Below are positions 9,451 through 16,761 of a DNA stretch of 64,000 nucleotides, piece after piece. Position 1 is the stretch's first letter; each line of letters begins with the position of its first letter. Position numbers and translations under genes: made by a program. The notes under the pieces are model-generated. The model was not told the DNA's origin and searched no databases. It saw nothing but the letters and a program-made list of their open reading frames with translations. The stretch comes from JACQFZ01 sp036381895 (lineage in GTDB: Bacteria > Pseudomonadota > Gammaproteobacteria > Acidiferrobacterales > Sulfurifustaceae), in NCBI GenBank assembly GCA_036381895.1, contig DASVBY010000078.1, positions 1 through 64,000 of the forward strand. The letters are read 5' to 3'.

Positions 9451-10545
9451 TCAGGTGCGCGTCATCATTTTCTCGACCTGCGCCCACGCCGCTTCGGCGA
9501 GCGGCCGCGCCCGGCGCCCCGCCTCGAGCGCGTGGCGGTTCGACGCGTTGCCCTGGAGCGCGCGCGCGAGCACGCCCTGCAGAATGCCGACGAGCCGGAA
9601 CATCCCGAACGCGATGTAGTACTCCCACTCCTTCTCCGGAATCTCCGGGCGCCCGACGCGCCGGCAGTACGCCGCCACGTACTCGCGCTCGCTCGGGATG
9701 CCGAGCGCCGCAAGATCGGCCCCGGCGAGGCCGCGGAACTGCCCCGGGTCGAAGCGCCAGGTCATGCAATGGTAGGAGAAATCGGCGAGCGGATGGCCGA
9801 GCGTCGAGAGCTCCCAGTCGAGCACTGCGACGATGCGCGGTTCGGTCGGATGGTAGATGACGTTGTCGAGACGGTAATCGCCGTGGACGATGCAGGTCGT
9901 GTCGTCCGCCGGAATGTGCTGCGGCAGCCAGGCGATCAGATTCTCCATCGCCTCGATGCGCTCGGTCTCGGCCGCCCGGTACTGTTTGGTCCAGCGGTCG
10001 ATCTGGCGCGCGAAATAGTTGCCGGCCTTGCCGTAGTCGCCGAGCCCGATCGCCGCGTAGTCGACGGTGTGCAGCGCCGCGATCACCCGGTTCATCTCGT
10101 CGAAGATCGCGGCGCGCTCCGCGGGCGCGAGCCCCGGCAGCCGCGGGTCCCAGAAGATGCGGCCGTCGACGTAGTCCATGATGTAGAACGCGGTGCCGAT
10201 CACCGAGTCGTCGAGGCAAAGCGCGTAAGTCTTCGCCACCGGGACCTCGGTACGCGCGAGCGCGGTGATCACGCGGTACTCCCGGTCGACCGCGTGCGCC
10301 GACGGGAGCAGCTTTCCGGGCGGCTTGCGCCGCAGCACGTAGCGTTTGCCGTTCGCGCGGACGAGATAGGTGGGGTTCGATTGCCCGCCCTTGAACTGCT
10401 CGACCTCGACCGTGCGGATGGACTCGTCGACGTTGCGACGCATGTAGTCGGCGAGACGCGCGACGTCGAAGCGATGGGCTTCGCGTACCGCCTCGGTGCC
10501 GACGTACTCGCTCAAAGCTTCCGCTTTGCTCTGCTCGGTACTCAC
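9451..10545 (-). CDS. APH-fold phosphotransferase (ACAD10/11- or LvaA-like kinase)
   Basis: About 364 aa, in the phosphotransferase family with the aminoglycoside-phosphotransferase fold. Visible kinase landmarks are a glycine-rich FKGGQSNPTYLV, the lysine-bearing YVLRRKPPG, the catalytic loop IVHGDYRLDNVIYH and the metal-binding VLDWELSTLGHPLAD. These are the features of the ACAD10/11 kinase domain rather than of antibiotic-resistance enzymes. GTG at 10545 is the preferred start, with GGAGAG 7 bp upstream; a GTG 36 bp further out has no such site. It is followed by the acyl-CoA dehydrogenase gene, so phosphorylation of a 4-hydroxyacyl-CoA is the best-supported guess. It is unlikely to be an antibiotic-resistance gene. 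Confidence 0.88.
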   Translation of the reverse strand: MSTEQSKAEALSEYVGTEAVREAHRFDVARLADYMRRNVDESIRTVEVEQFKGGQSNPTYLVRANGKRYVLRRKPPGKLLPSAHAVDREYRVITALARTEVPVAKTYALCLDDSVIGTAFYIMDYVDGRIFWDPRLPGLAPAERAAIFDEMNRVIAALHTVDYAAIGLGDYGKAGNYFARQIDRWTKQYRAAETERIEAMENLIAWLPQHIPADDTTCIVHGDYRLDNVIYHPTEPRIVAVLDWELSTLGHPLADFSYHCMTWRFDPGQFRGLAGADLAALGIPSEREYVAAYCRRVGRPEIPEKEWEYYIAFGMFRLVGILQGVLARALQGNASNRHALEAGRRARPLAEAAWAQVEKMMTRT

Positions 10546-10648
10546 TTGCCGCTCTCCGATCGGATGCCGTCTTGCTCTCACCCCGACCCGCCGATTCTAC
10601 CCCCGATCACCCGCTTTGGGCGCCGAGCGCGCAGCGGCCGCCGCCGGC

Positions 10649-11650
10649 TCAGACGAGCTTCACCAGCTGCTTGCCGAAATTGCGGCCGGCGAGCAGGCCG
10701 AGGAACGCGCGCGGCGCGTTCTCGAGCCCCTCGACCACGCTCTCGCGGTACTTGAGCCGCCCTTCGAGCACCCACTGCACGAGGTCCTTGCGCGCCGTCT
10801 TGCGCCGCTCCGGATGATCCGAAACGATGAACCCCTGCACCTTGAGGCGATTGATCAGGATGCTGGCGATATTGCGCGTCGGATAGGGCTCGGCGGCGTC
10901 GTACTGCGCGATGCGGCCGCACACCGGAATGCGGCCGAAGGGATTCATCATGGAGAGCACGACGTCGAAGATCTCGCCGCCGACGTTCTCGAAATAGATG
11001 TCGATACCGCCCGGCGCCGCCGCCGCAAGGTCCTCGCGCAGGCGCCCGGCCTTGTAATCGACGCACGCGTCGAAACCGAGCTCCTCGACCGTGTAGCGGC
11101 ACTTCTGCGGTCCGCCGGCGATGCCGACCACGCGGCAGCCGCGCATCTTCGCGATCTGGCCGACGACGCTCCCGACCGCACCCGAGGCCGCGGACACGAC
11201 CACCGTCTCGCCGCGCCGCGGCTGGCCGATGTCGAGCAGCCCGATGTAGGCGGTCTCGCCCGGCATGCCCACCACGCCGAGGTAGGCCGAGAGCGGAATG
11301 CGCTCGTCCTCGATCCGGCGCGCGGCTTCGCCGTTGCTGACGCTGTAGCGCTGCCAGCCGCGGTGCACCACGACCTTGTCGCCGGGCTTGTAGTCCGGGT
11401 GCCGCGACTCGACCACGACGCCCGCGGTCTCGCCCGTCATCACCGCGCCCACTTCCACCGGGCGCGCGTAGGACTTGGCGTCGCTCATGCGTCCGCGCAT
11501 GTACGGGTCGAGCGACAGGAAGTGGTTGCGCACCAGGAACTCGCCCTCGCCGATCCTGGGTATCTCGCTCTCGACCACGCGGAAGTCGCTCTCCTGCGCC
11601 GGCCCGACGGGGCGGCGCGCGAGCAGCACCTGCAGGTTCTTTTCGCTCAT
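10649..11650 (-). CDS. Zinc-free MDR NADP-dependent oxidoreductase (CurA/YncB-like)
   Basis: A 333-aa medium-chain dehydrogenase/reductase without the structural zinc cysteines, related to leukotriene B4 12-hydroxydehydrogenase/CurA-type enone reductases. It opens with an RPVGPAQESDFRVVE segment, has LSLDPYMRGRM near residue 45, and the nucleotide-binding AASGAVGSVVGQIAK near 150. The C-terminal GLENAPRAFLGLLAGRNFGK is typical. The family reduces the double bond of alpha,beta-unsaturated ketones or aldehydes with NADPH. The start overlaps the stop of the thioesterase gene by 4 bp (ATGA) and has its own AAAGGAG site, so it is translationally coupled within the operon. Confidence 0.9.
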   Translation of the reverse strand: MSEKNLQVLLARRPVGPAQESDFRVVESEIPRIGEGEFLVRNHFLSLDPYMRGRMSDAKSYARPVEVGAVMTGETAGVVVESRHPDYKPGDKVVVHRGWQRYSVSNGEAARRIEDERIPLSAYLGVVGMPGETAYIGLLDIGQPRRGETVVVSAASGAVGSVVGQIAKMRGCRVVGIAGGPQKCRYTVEELGFDACVDYKAGRLREDLAAAAPGGIDIYFENVGGEIFDVVLSMMNPFGRIPVCGRIAQYDAAEPYPTRNIASILINRLKVQGFIVSDHPERRKTARKDLVQWVLEGRLKYRESVVEGLENAPRAFLGLLAGRNFGKQLVKLV

Positions 11651-12072
11651 GATGTGCTCCTTTCGGATCGGGCGGCGGCGCGGTCGCGCCGCCGCAGCTT
11701 GAACGTACCGAGCGCCTTGGCCACGAGCGCGCCGTCCGCGTCGCGCACCTCGCCTTCGCAGAAGACGAGGCTGGCGCCGTTGCGCAGCACGCGCCCCTCG
11801 GCGCCGAGGCGACCGCGCCCCGCGCGCACGAAGTTCACCGCCATGTCGATGGTCACGACGCCGCCCGCGTCGGGCACGGTCGAGCGCGCCGCGAACGCCA
11901 TGGCGCAGTCGAGCAGCGCCATGACGACGCCGCCGTGGGCGACCTCCCAGCTGTTGGTGAGCTCGGGGCGCACGTCGAGCGAGACCGTCGCGACGCCGTC
12001 CGCACGGCGTTCGGGCCGTACGCCGAGCAGCTCGAGATACGGGATGCGCAACCCGAAGTACGATTCGGCCAC
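11647..12072 (-). CDS. PaaI-family hot-dog thioesterase
   Basis: A 141-aa hot-dog fold thioesterase. The family core is present: NSWEVAHGGVVMALLDCAMA (catalytic-helix region near 45-65), then VVTIDMAVNFVRAGRG and the FCEGEVRD strand. The most likely start is GTG at 12072, 8 bp beyond the stop codon of the SDR gene. The open frame continues upstream through the SDR gene, but that part is a Arg/Ala-rich shadow. Family role: hydrolysis of acyl-CoA to free acid and CoA, often to relieve CoA sequestration. It overlaps the following reductase gene by 4 bp. Confidence 0.85.
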   Translation of the reverse strand: MAESYFGLRIPYLELLGVRPERRADGVATVSLDVRPELTNSWEVAHGGVVMALLDCAMAFAARSTVPDAGGVVTIDMAVNFVRAGRGRLGAEGRVLRNGASLVFCEGEVRDADGALVAKALGTFKLRRRDRAAARSERSTS

Positions 12073-12080
12073 GATTGGGC

Positions 12081-12854
12081 TCAGACGATCGAAGCGCCGC
12101 CGTCCACCGCGATGTACTGACCGGTGATGTGGCGCGAGGCGTCCGACGCGAGGAAGACGACCGCGCCCTTCAAGTCCTCGTCCCCGCCGAGGCGCTGCAG
12201 CGGCGTCATCGCGATCACGGCTTGCTCGATCTTCTCGAGGATCCCGCGCGACATCTTCGAGGGAAAGAAGCCGGGGCAGATCGCGTTCACGTTGATGCCG
12301 TAGCGACCCCACTCGGCCGCGAGCGCGCGGGTGAAATTGACGAGCGCGCCCTTGCTGGTGTTGTAGGCGATCGTGTGCATCCCCGGCGGATTGCCGGCGA
12401 GTCCCGCGATCGACGCGATGTTGATGATCTTGCCGGCGCGCTTCGGAATCATGCAGCGGCGCCCCACCTCCTGGGTCAGGAAGAAGGTGCCGTGCACGTT
12501 CAGATTCATCACCTTGTGCCAGGCCTCGGGCGGATGCTCCTCGGCCGGCGCACCCCAGGTGGCGCCGGCGTTGTTGACGAGGATGTCGATGCCCCCCAAG
12601 CGCTCGATCACCTGCCCCACCATCCCCGGGATCGTCTCCGTCTTCGAGAGATCGTGCGGGATCGTGAGGACCTCGATGCCCTGCCTCGCAAGCGCGGCCG
12701 CAGCGGTCTCGAGCTCGTCCGCCTTGCGCGCCGTGAGCGCGACCTTGGCGCCCATCTCGCCGAGCGCCTCCGCCATCTGCAGGCCGAGCCCGCGCGAGCC
12801 GCCGGTGATGAGGGCCGTCTTGCCCGTCAGATCGAAAAGTTGCTTCACGCTCAT
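12081..12854 (-). CDS. SDR family NAD(P)-dependent oxidoreductase
   Basis: A 257-aa classical short-chain dehydrogenase. The cofactor motif is TGGSRGLG (near residues 17-24), NNAGATWG follows near 95, the catalytic Ser lies in INIASIAG, and the Tyr/Lys pair in AYNTSK. The C-terminal HITGQYIAVDGGASIV is typical. SDRs oxidise or reduce an alcohol/ketone; next to thiolase and a hydratase/dehydrogenase, a 3- or 4-hydroxyacyl substrate is likely. It would fill the LvaD-like position (4-oxoacyl-CoA reductase) if the operon handles 4-oxo acids. It is the third gene of the operon. Confidence 0.92.
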   Translation of the reverse strand: MSVKQLFDLTGKTALITGGSRGLGLQMAEALGEMGAKVALTARKADELETAAAALARQGIEVLTIPHDLSKTETIPGMVGQVIERLGGIDILVNNAGATWGAPAEEHPPEAWHKVMNLNVHGTFFLTQEVGRRCMIPKRAGKIINIASIAGLAGNPPGMHTIAYNTSKGALVNFTRALAAEWGRYGINVNAICPGFFPSKMSRGILEKIEQAVIAMTPLQRLGGDEDLKGAVVFLASDASRHITGQYIAVDGGASIV

Positions 12855-12961
12855 GATGATTCAGCCGGATCAAGCGGCGGGTCGAGCCGCCGCGGACGCC
12901 AAGGAACCGCAACGAGCACCGCGAGTCCCTTGCGGAACCGGCGCCCTTGGCGATGGAAGCT

Positions 12962-14140
12962 TCATGCCACCTCGAACAGGCCGGCCGCGCCCATGCCGCC
13001 GCCGATGCACATGGTGACGACGACGAGCCTGGCGCCGCGGCGCTTGCCCTCGATCAGCGCGTGCCCGACGAGACGCGTGCCGGAGACGCCGTACGGATGG
13101 CCGACGGCAATGGCACCGCCGTTGACGTTGAGCCGCTCGTTCGGGATGCCGAGCTTGTCGCGGCAGTAAAGCACCTGCACCGCGAACGCCTCGTTGAGCT
13201 CCCAAAGATCGATGTCGTCGACTTTCTTGCCGGCGCGCTTGAGGAGCTTCGGCACCGCGTAGACCGGGCCGATGCCCATCTCGTCCGGTTCGCAGCCGGC
13301 GACCGCGAAGCCGCGGAAGATGCCGAGCGGCTGCAGCCCGCGCTTCTCGGCGGTCTTGGCGCTCATCACGACCGTCGCCGCCGCGCCGTCCGAGAACTGG
13401 CTCGCGTTTCCGGCGGCGATGACGCCGCCCGGAAGCGCCGGGCGGATCTTCGAAACGCCCTCGTACGTCGTGTCCGGCCGAATGCCCTCGTCGGCCGCAA
13501 GCGTGACCTCTTTGGTGTACAGGCGGCCCGTTTCCTTGTCCGCCGCGGCCATGGTCACGGTGATCGGCACGATCTCGTCCTTGAACTTGCCGGCCGCGGC
13601 CGCCGCCGCCGCGCGCTGCTGGCTCTGCACGCCGTACTCGTCCTGCCGCTCGCGCGGGATGTTGTAGCGCTTCGACACGTTCTCCGCGGTCTGCAGCATG
13701 GTCCAGTAGATCTCGGGCTTGTGCTCGAGCAGCCAGTGCTCGCGCGCCATGTGGCGGTTCGCCTGGTTCTGCACGCACGAGATCGACTCGACCCCGCCGG
13801 CGACGTAGATGTCGCCCTCGCCCGCCATGATGCGCTGCGCCGCCATCGCTATCGTTTGCAGTCCCGAGGAGCAGAAGCGGTTGATGGTGACGCCCGACAC
13901 CGTCACCGGACAGCCGGCGCGCAGCGCAATCTGGCGCGCGATGTTGCCCCCGGTCGCGCCCTCGGGCGTGGCGCAGCCCATGAGTACGTCCTCGACTTCG
14001 CCCGGCTCGACCCCCGCGCGCTCCATCGCGTGCTTCACTACGTGCCCGCCCATGGTCGCGCCGTGGGTCATGTTGAGCGCACCGCGCCAGGACTTGGCGA
14101 GGCCGGTGCGCGCAACGGAAACGATTACGGCTTCATTCAT
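12962..14140 (-). CDS. Thiolase (acetyl-CoA C-acyltransferase)
   Basis: A 392-aa thiolase with the nucleophilic cysteine C90 in NRFCSSGLQT, the ELNEAFAVQ motif, the histidine motif NGGAIAVGHPYGVSG, and the second cysteine in VTMCIGGGMG. The set is complete, so it should be active in cleaving 3-ketoacyl-CoA to acetyl-CoA plus a shortened acyl-CoA. It follows the multifunctional hydratase/dehydrogenase gene by 159 bp on the same strand, the usual fadB/fadA-type pairing. GHPYGVSG differs slightly from the commoner GHPxGASG, a change inside normal family variation. Confidence 0.94.
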   Translation of the reverse strand: MNEAVIVSVARTGLAKSWRGALNMTHGATMGGHVVKHAMERAGVEPGEVEDVLMGCATPEGATGGNIARQIALRAGCPVTVSGVTINRFCSSGLQTIAMAAQRIMAGEGDIYVAGGVESISCVQNQANRHMAREHWLLEHKPEIYWTMLQTAENVSKRYNIPRERQDEYGVQSQQRAAAAAAAGKFKDEIVPITVTMAAADKETGRLYTKEVTLAADEGIRPDTTYEGVSKIRPALPGGVIAAGNASQFSDGAAATVVMSAKTAEKRGLQPLGIFRGFAVAGCEPDEMGIGPVYAVPKLLKRAGKKVDDIDLWELNEAFAVQVLYCRDKLGIPNERLNVNGGAIAVGHPYGVSGTRLVGHALIEGKRRGARLVVVTMCIGGGMGAAGLFEVA

Positions 14141-14299
14141 TGTCGTGCTCCACGTGTATTGGCTTCCCGCGCGAACGCCGATCGCCGCCTCGGAGAAACG
14201 CTTTCCGAGATCGCGCCGTCGCCGTCCGCCGCGTTTACAGTCGGATCACCTCGGTCCGAAGCGTGCCGCCACCCGGCACCCTTCGCCGCGCTGCGGCTC

Positions 14300-16393
14300 T
14301 CAGCCGTTGAACGTCTTGCCCTCGGCCGCGAGCTTCGCGAGCAGCGGCGCCGGCTCCCAGAACTTCGCGTCGCGCGGATCGGCGGCCGCGAAGCGGCGCA
14401 TGGCGCGCTCGACGTTGTAGAGCCCCACCGTGTCGGCGTAGAACATGGGTCCGCCGCGATGGAGCGGGAAGCCGTAGCCGGTGAGGTAGACCATGTCGAT
14501 GTCGGAGGCCCGCAGCGCGATGCCTTCCTCGAGGATTCGTGCGCCTTCGTTGACCAGCGCGTAGATGCAGCGCTCGACGATCTCCTCGTCGCTCACCTGC
14601 CGCGGCGCAATGCCCTTCTCCTTGCGGTACTCGGCGATCAGCGCTTCGACCGCGGGGTCCGGGATCGCGTCGCGCTTGCCGGCCTCGTAGCGGTACCAGC
14701 CGCTGCCGGTCTTCTGGCCGAAGCGCCCGAGCTCGCACACGCGGTCGGCGATGCCGGAATACACGATCTCCGGATGCTCCTGGTAGCGGCGCTTGCGGAT
14801 CGCCCAGCCGATGTCGTTGCCCGCGAGGTCGCTCATGCGGAACGGCCCCATCGCCATGCCCCACTTCTCGAGCGCCCGGTCGACCTGCCACGGCGTCGCG
14901 CCCTCCTCGAGCAGGAACAGCGCCTGGCGCACGTAATGCTCGACCATGCGGTTGCCGATGAAGCCGTCGCATACCCCCGACACCACCGCCGTCTTCTTGA
15001 TGGTCTTCGCAAGCTTCATCACCGTGGCGAGCACGTCCTTGCCGGTCTTCTCGCCGCGCACCACCTCGAGCAGCTTCATGACGTTCGCGGGGCTGAAGAA
15101 GTGCATCCCGATCACGTCCTGCGGGCGCCCGGTGAACGCGGCGATGCGGTTGAGGTCGAGGGTCGAGGTGTTGCTCGCGAGGATGGCGCCGGATTTCGCG
15201 ATCTCGTCGAGCTTGCGGAACACGCCCTCCTTGACGCCCATGTCCTCGAACACCGCCTCGATGATCAAGTCCGCGTCGTTGAGGTCGTCGTAGGAGAGCG
15301 TGGGCTTGAGCAGGCCCATGCGGCTCTCGAGCTGCTCGGCCGTGAGCCGGCCCTTCTTCAGCGAGCCCTCGTAGTTCCGGCGGATGGTGGCGACGCCCTT
15401 GTCGAGCGCCTCCTGGTTGACCTCGAGGAGCGCCACGGGAATGCCGGCGTTGAGGAAGTTCATGGTGATGCCGCCGCCCATGGTGCCCGCGCCGACGACG
15501 CCGACCTTCTTGACGGTGCGCGTCGGCGTGCTCTCCGGCACGTCGGGAATCTTCTGCGCCGCACGCTCGCCGAAGAACGCATGCCGCAGCGCCTTCGATT
15601 CGGTGGTGTTCACGAGGTAGCGGAAGAACTCGCGCTCGAGCGCCATGCCTTCCTCGAACGGCTTCGTCGCCGCCGCGGCCACGGCGTCGACGCACTTGAG
15701 CGGCGCCGGGAAGTTCTTCGCCACGGCCTGCACGTTGTCGCGCGCGTACTGGAAGAATGCCTCGGCGTTCGGATACTCGATCTTGATGTCGCGCACGCGC
15801 TTCGCCGGCCGGTTCTCGGCGATCACCTTCTCGGCGAACTTGAGCGCGCCCGCGAGCAGATCGCCCTGCACCATCTCGTCGAACAGCGCGGTGTCCTTGA
15901 GCTTCTGCGCCGGCACCGCTTCGCCGGACACGATCATGTTGAGCGCGGTCTCGACGCCGACCACGCGCGGCAGCCGCTGCGTGCCGCCCGCGCCCGGCAG
16001 GATCCCGAGCTTCACCTCGGGCAGCGCGATCTGCGCGTCCGGCAGCGCCACGCGGTAGTGGCAGCCGAGCGCGAGCTCGAGGCCGCCGCCCATGCAGGCG
16101 CCGCTGATCGCCGCGATCACCGGCTTCGCGCTCGCTTCGACGATGCGGATGACGGTATTCAGGTTCGGCTCGGCTTCAGCCTTGGGCGTGTTGAACTCGC
16201 GGATGTCGGCGCCGCCCGAGAAGGCGCGCGGCGAGCCGATGAGGATAATGGCTTTTACGTTCTTGTCGGCGTTCGCCCGATCGATGCCGGCGACGATGCC
16301 GCTGCGCAGCGCGTAGCCGAGGCCGTTGACGGGAGGATTGTCCAGCGTGATCACGGCGACCGCGCCGTGCAGTTGGTATTGAGTGCCGCTCAT
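14300..16393 (-). CDS. Bifunctional enoyl-CoA hydratase / 3-hydroxyacyl-CoA dehydrogenase
   Basis: About 697 aa, of FadB/FadJ or peroxisomal multifunctional-enzyme type. The N-terminal crotonase domain has FSGGADIREF (oxyanion hole), CMGGGLELALG and PEVKLGILPGAGGTQRLPR, which supply the two hydratase glutamates. The C-terminal half is the NAD-binding dehydrogenase with VGVVGAGTMGGGI near residue 300, the HFFSPANVMKLLEVVRG catalytic His segment and the helical C-terminal domain. I set the start at 16393 (MSGTQYQ) because CCGGAG lies 7 bp upstream; the frame is open 99 bp further but without a convincing site. It heads the operon, 150 bp downstream of a perfect TATAAT box on the minus strand. 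Confidence 0.94.
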   Translation of the reverse strand: MSGTQYQLHGAVAVITLDNPPVNGLGYALRSGIVAGIDRANADKNVKAIILIGSPRAFSGGADIREFNTPKAEAEPNLNTVIRIVEASAKPVIAAISGACMGGGLELALGCHYRVALPDAQIALPEVKLGILPGAGGTQRLPRVVGVETALNMIVSGEAVPAQKLKDTALFDEMVQGDLLAGALKFAEKVIAENRPAKRVRDIKIEYPNAEAFFQYARDNVQAVAKNFPAPLKCVDAVAAAATKPFEEGMALEREFFRYLVNTTESKALRHAFFGERAAQKIPDVPESTPTRTVKKVGVVGAGTMGGGITMNFLNAGIPVALLEVNQEALDKGVATIRRNYEGSLKKGRLTAEQLESRMGLLKPTLSYDDLNDADLIIEAVFEDMGVKEGVFRKLDEIAKSGAILASNTSTLDLNRIAAFTGRPQDVIGMHFFSPANVMKLLEVVRGEKTGKDVLATVMKLAKTIKKTAVVSGVCDGFIGNRMVEHYVRQALFLLEEGATPWQVDRALEKWGMAMGPFRMSDLAGNDIGWAIRKRRYQEHPEIVYSGIADRVCELGRFGQKTGSGWYRYEAGKRDAIPDPAVEALIAEYRKEKGIAPRQVSDEEIVERCIYALVNEGARILEEGIALRASDIDMVYLTGYGFPLHRGGPMFYADTVGLYNVERAMRRFAAADPRDAKFWEPAPLLAKLAAEGKTFNG

Positions 16394-16761
16394 TCTCGCT
16401 CCGGAGTGAAAGGACTTCGATTCAGCGAGGATCCGATCGGAATCGTCCGGTCTCGCTTCCAACGCCGCTGCACCGTCCCCATCCGCGGTCATGCTGCAGC
16501 TGCTGCCGCGGTAACGACGGCGGGCGCTAACACGGCGGAATGCAAGCGATTATATAGAAGACGCACTTCGACCGAAAACGCGCTTGCCGTCCCGGACGCT
16601 TCGAGTTCCGCACGGCGGGATGAACCCGCCGCGGGCGCGCCGCGGCTCGTTGACGCCGAGCGCGAACAACGGGTAGCGTGGCCGGACGCGCGGCGCCGAT
16701 CGAACAGGCCGGCGGCCGCCCGATCAAGGACGCCCATCGATGGCGCCAAGGAGGAACAGCC
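16394..16761. other. Divergent intergenic region, 368 bp
   Basis: It separates the minus-strand acyl-CoA operon from the plus-strand lipase-like gene. I see no convincing gene. It contains the TATAAT element listed separately and a ribosome site (AAGGAGGAACAG) for the lipase-like gene at its right end. Operators for both directions probably lie here, but I see no strong palindrome. Confidence 0.6.
16549..16554 (-). promoter_or_regulatory. Candidate -10 box for the acyl-CoA operon
   Basis: A perfect TATAAT on the minus strand, inside one of the few AT-rich spots of this GC-rich region. It would give a leader of about 150 nt before the hydratase/dehydrogenase ATG. The -35 position (TTTCGG at 17-bp spacing) is weak, so an activator or a non-standard promoter is possible. 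Confidence 0.5.

Noticed and set aside
9451..10545. Reading the APH-fold gene as an aminoglycoside-resistance gene
   Set aside because: Motifs and its pairing with an acyl-CoA dehydrogenase fit the ACAD10/11-type kinase; nothing suggests antibiotic modification.
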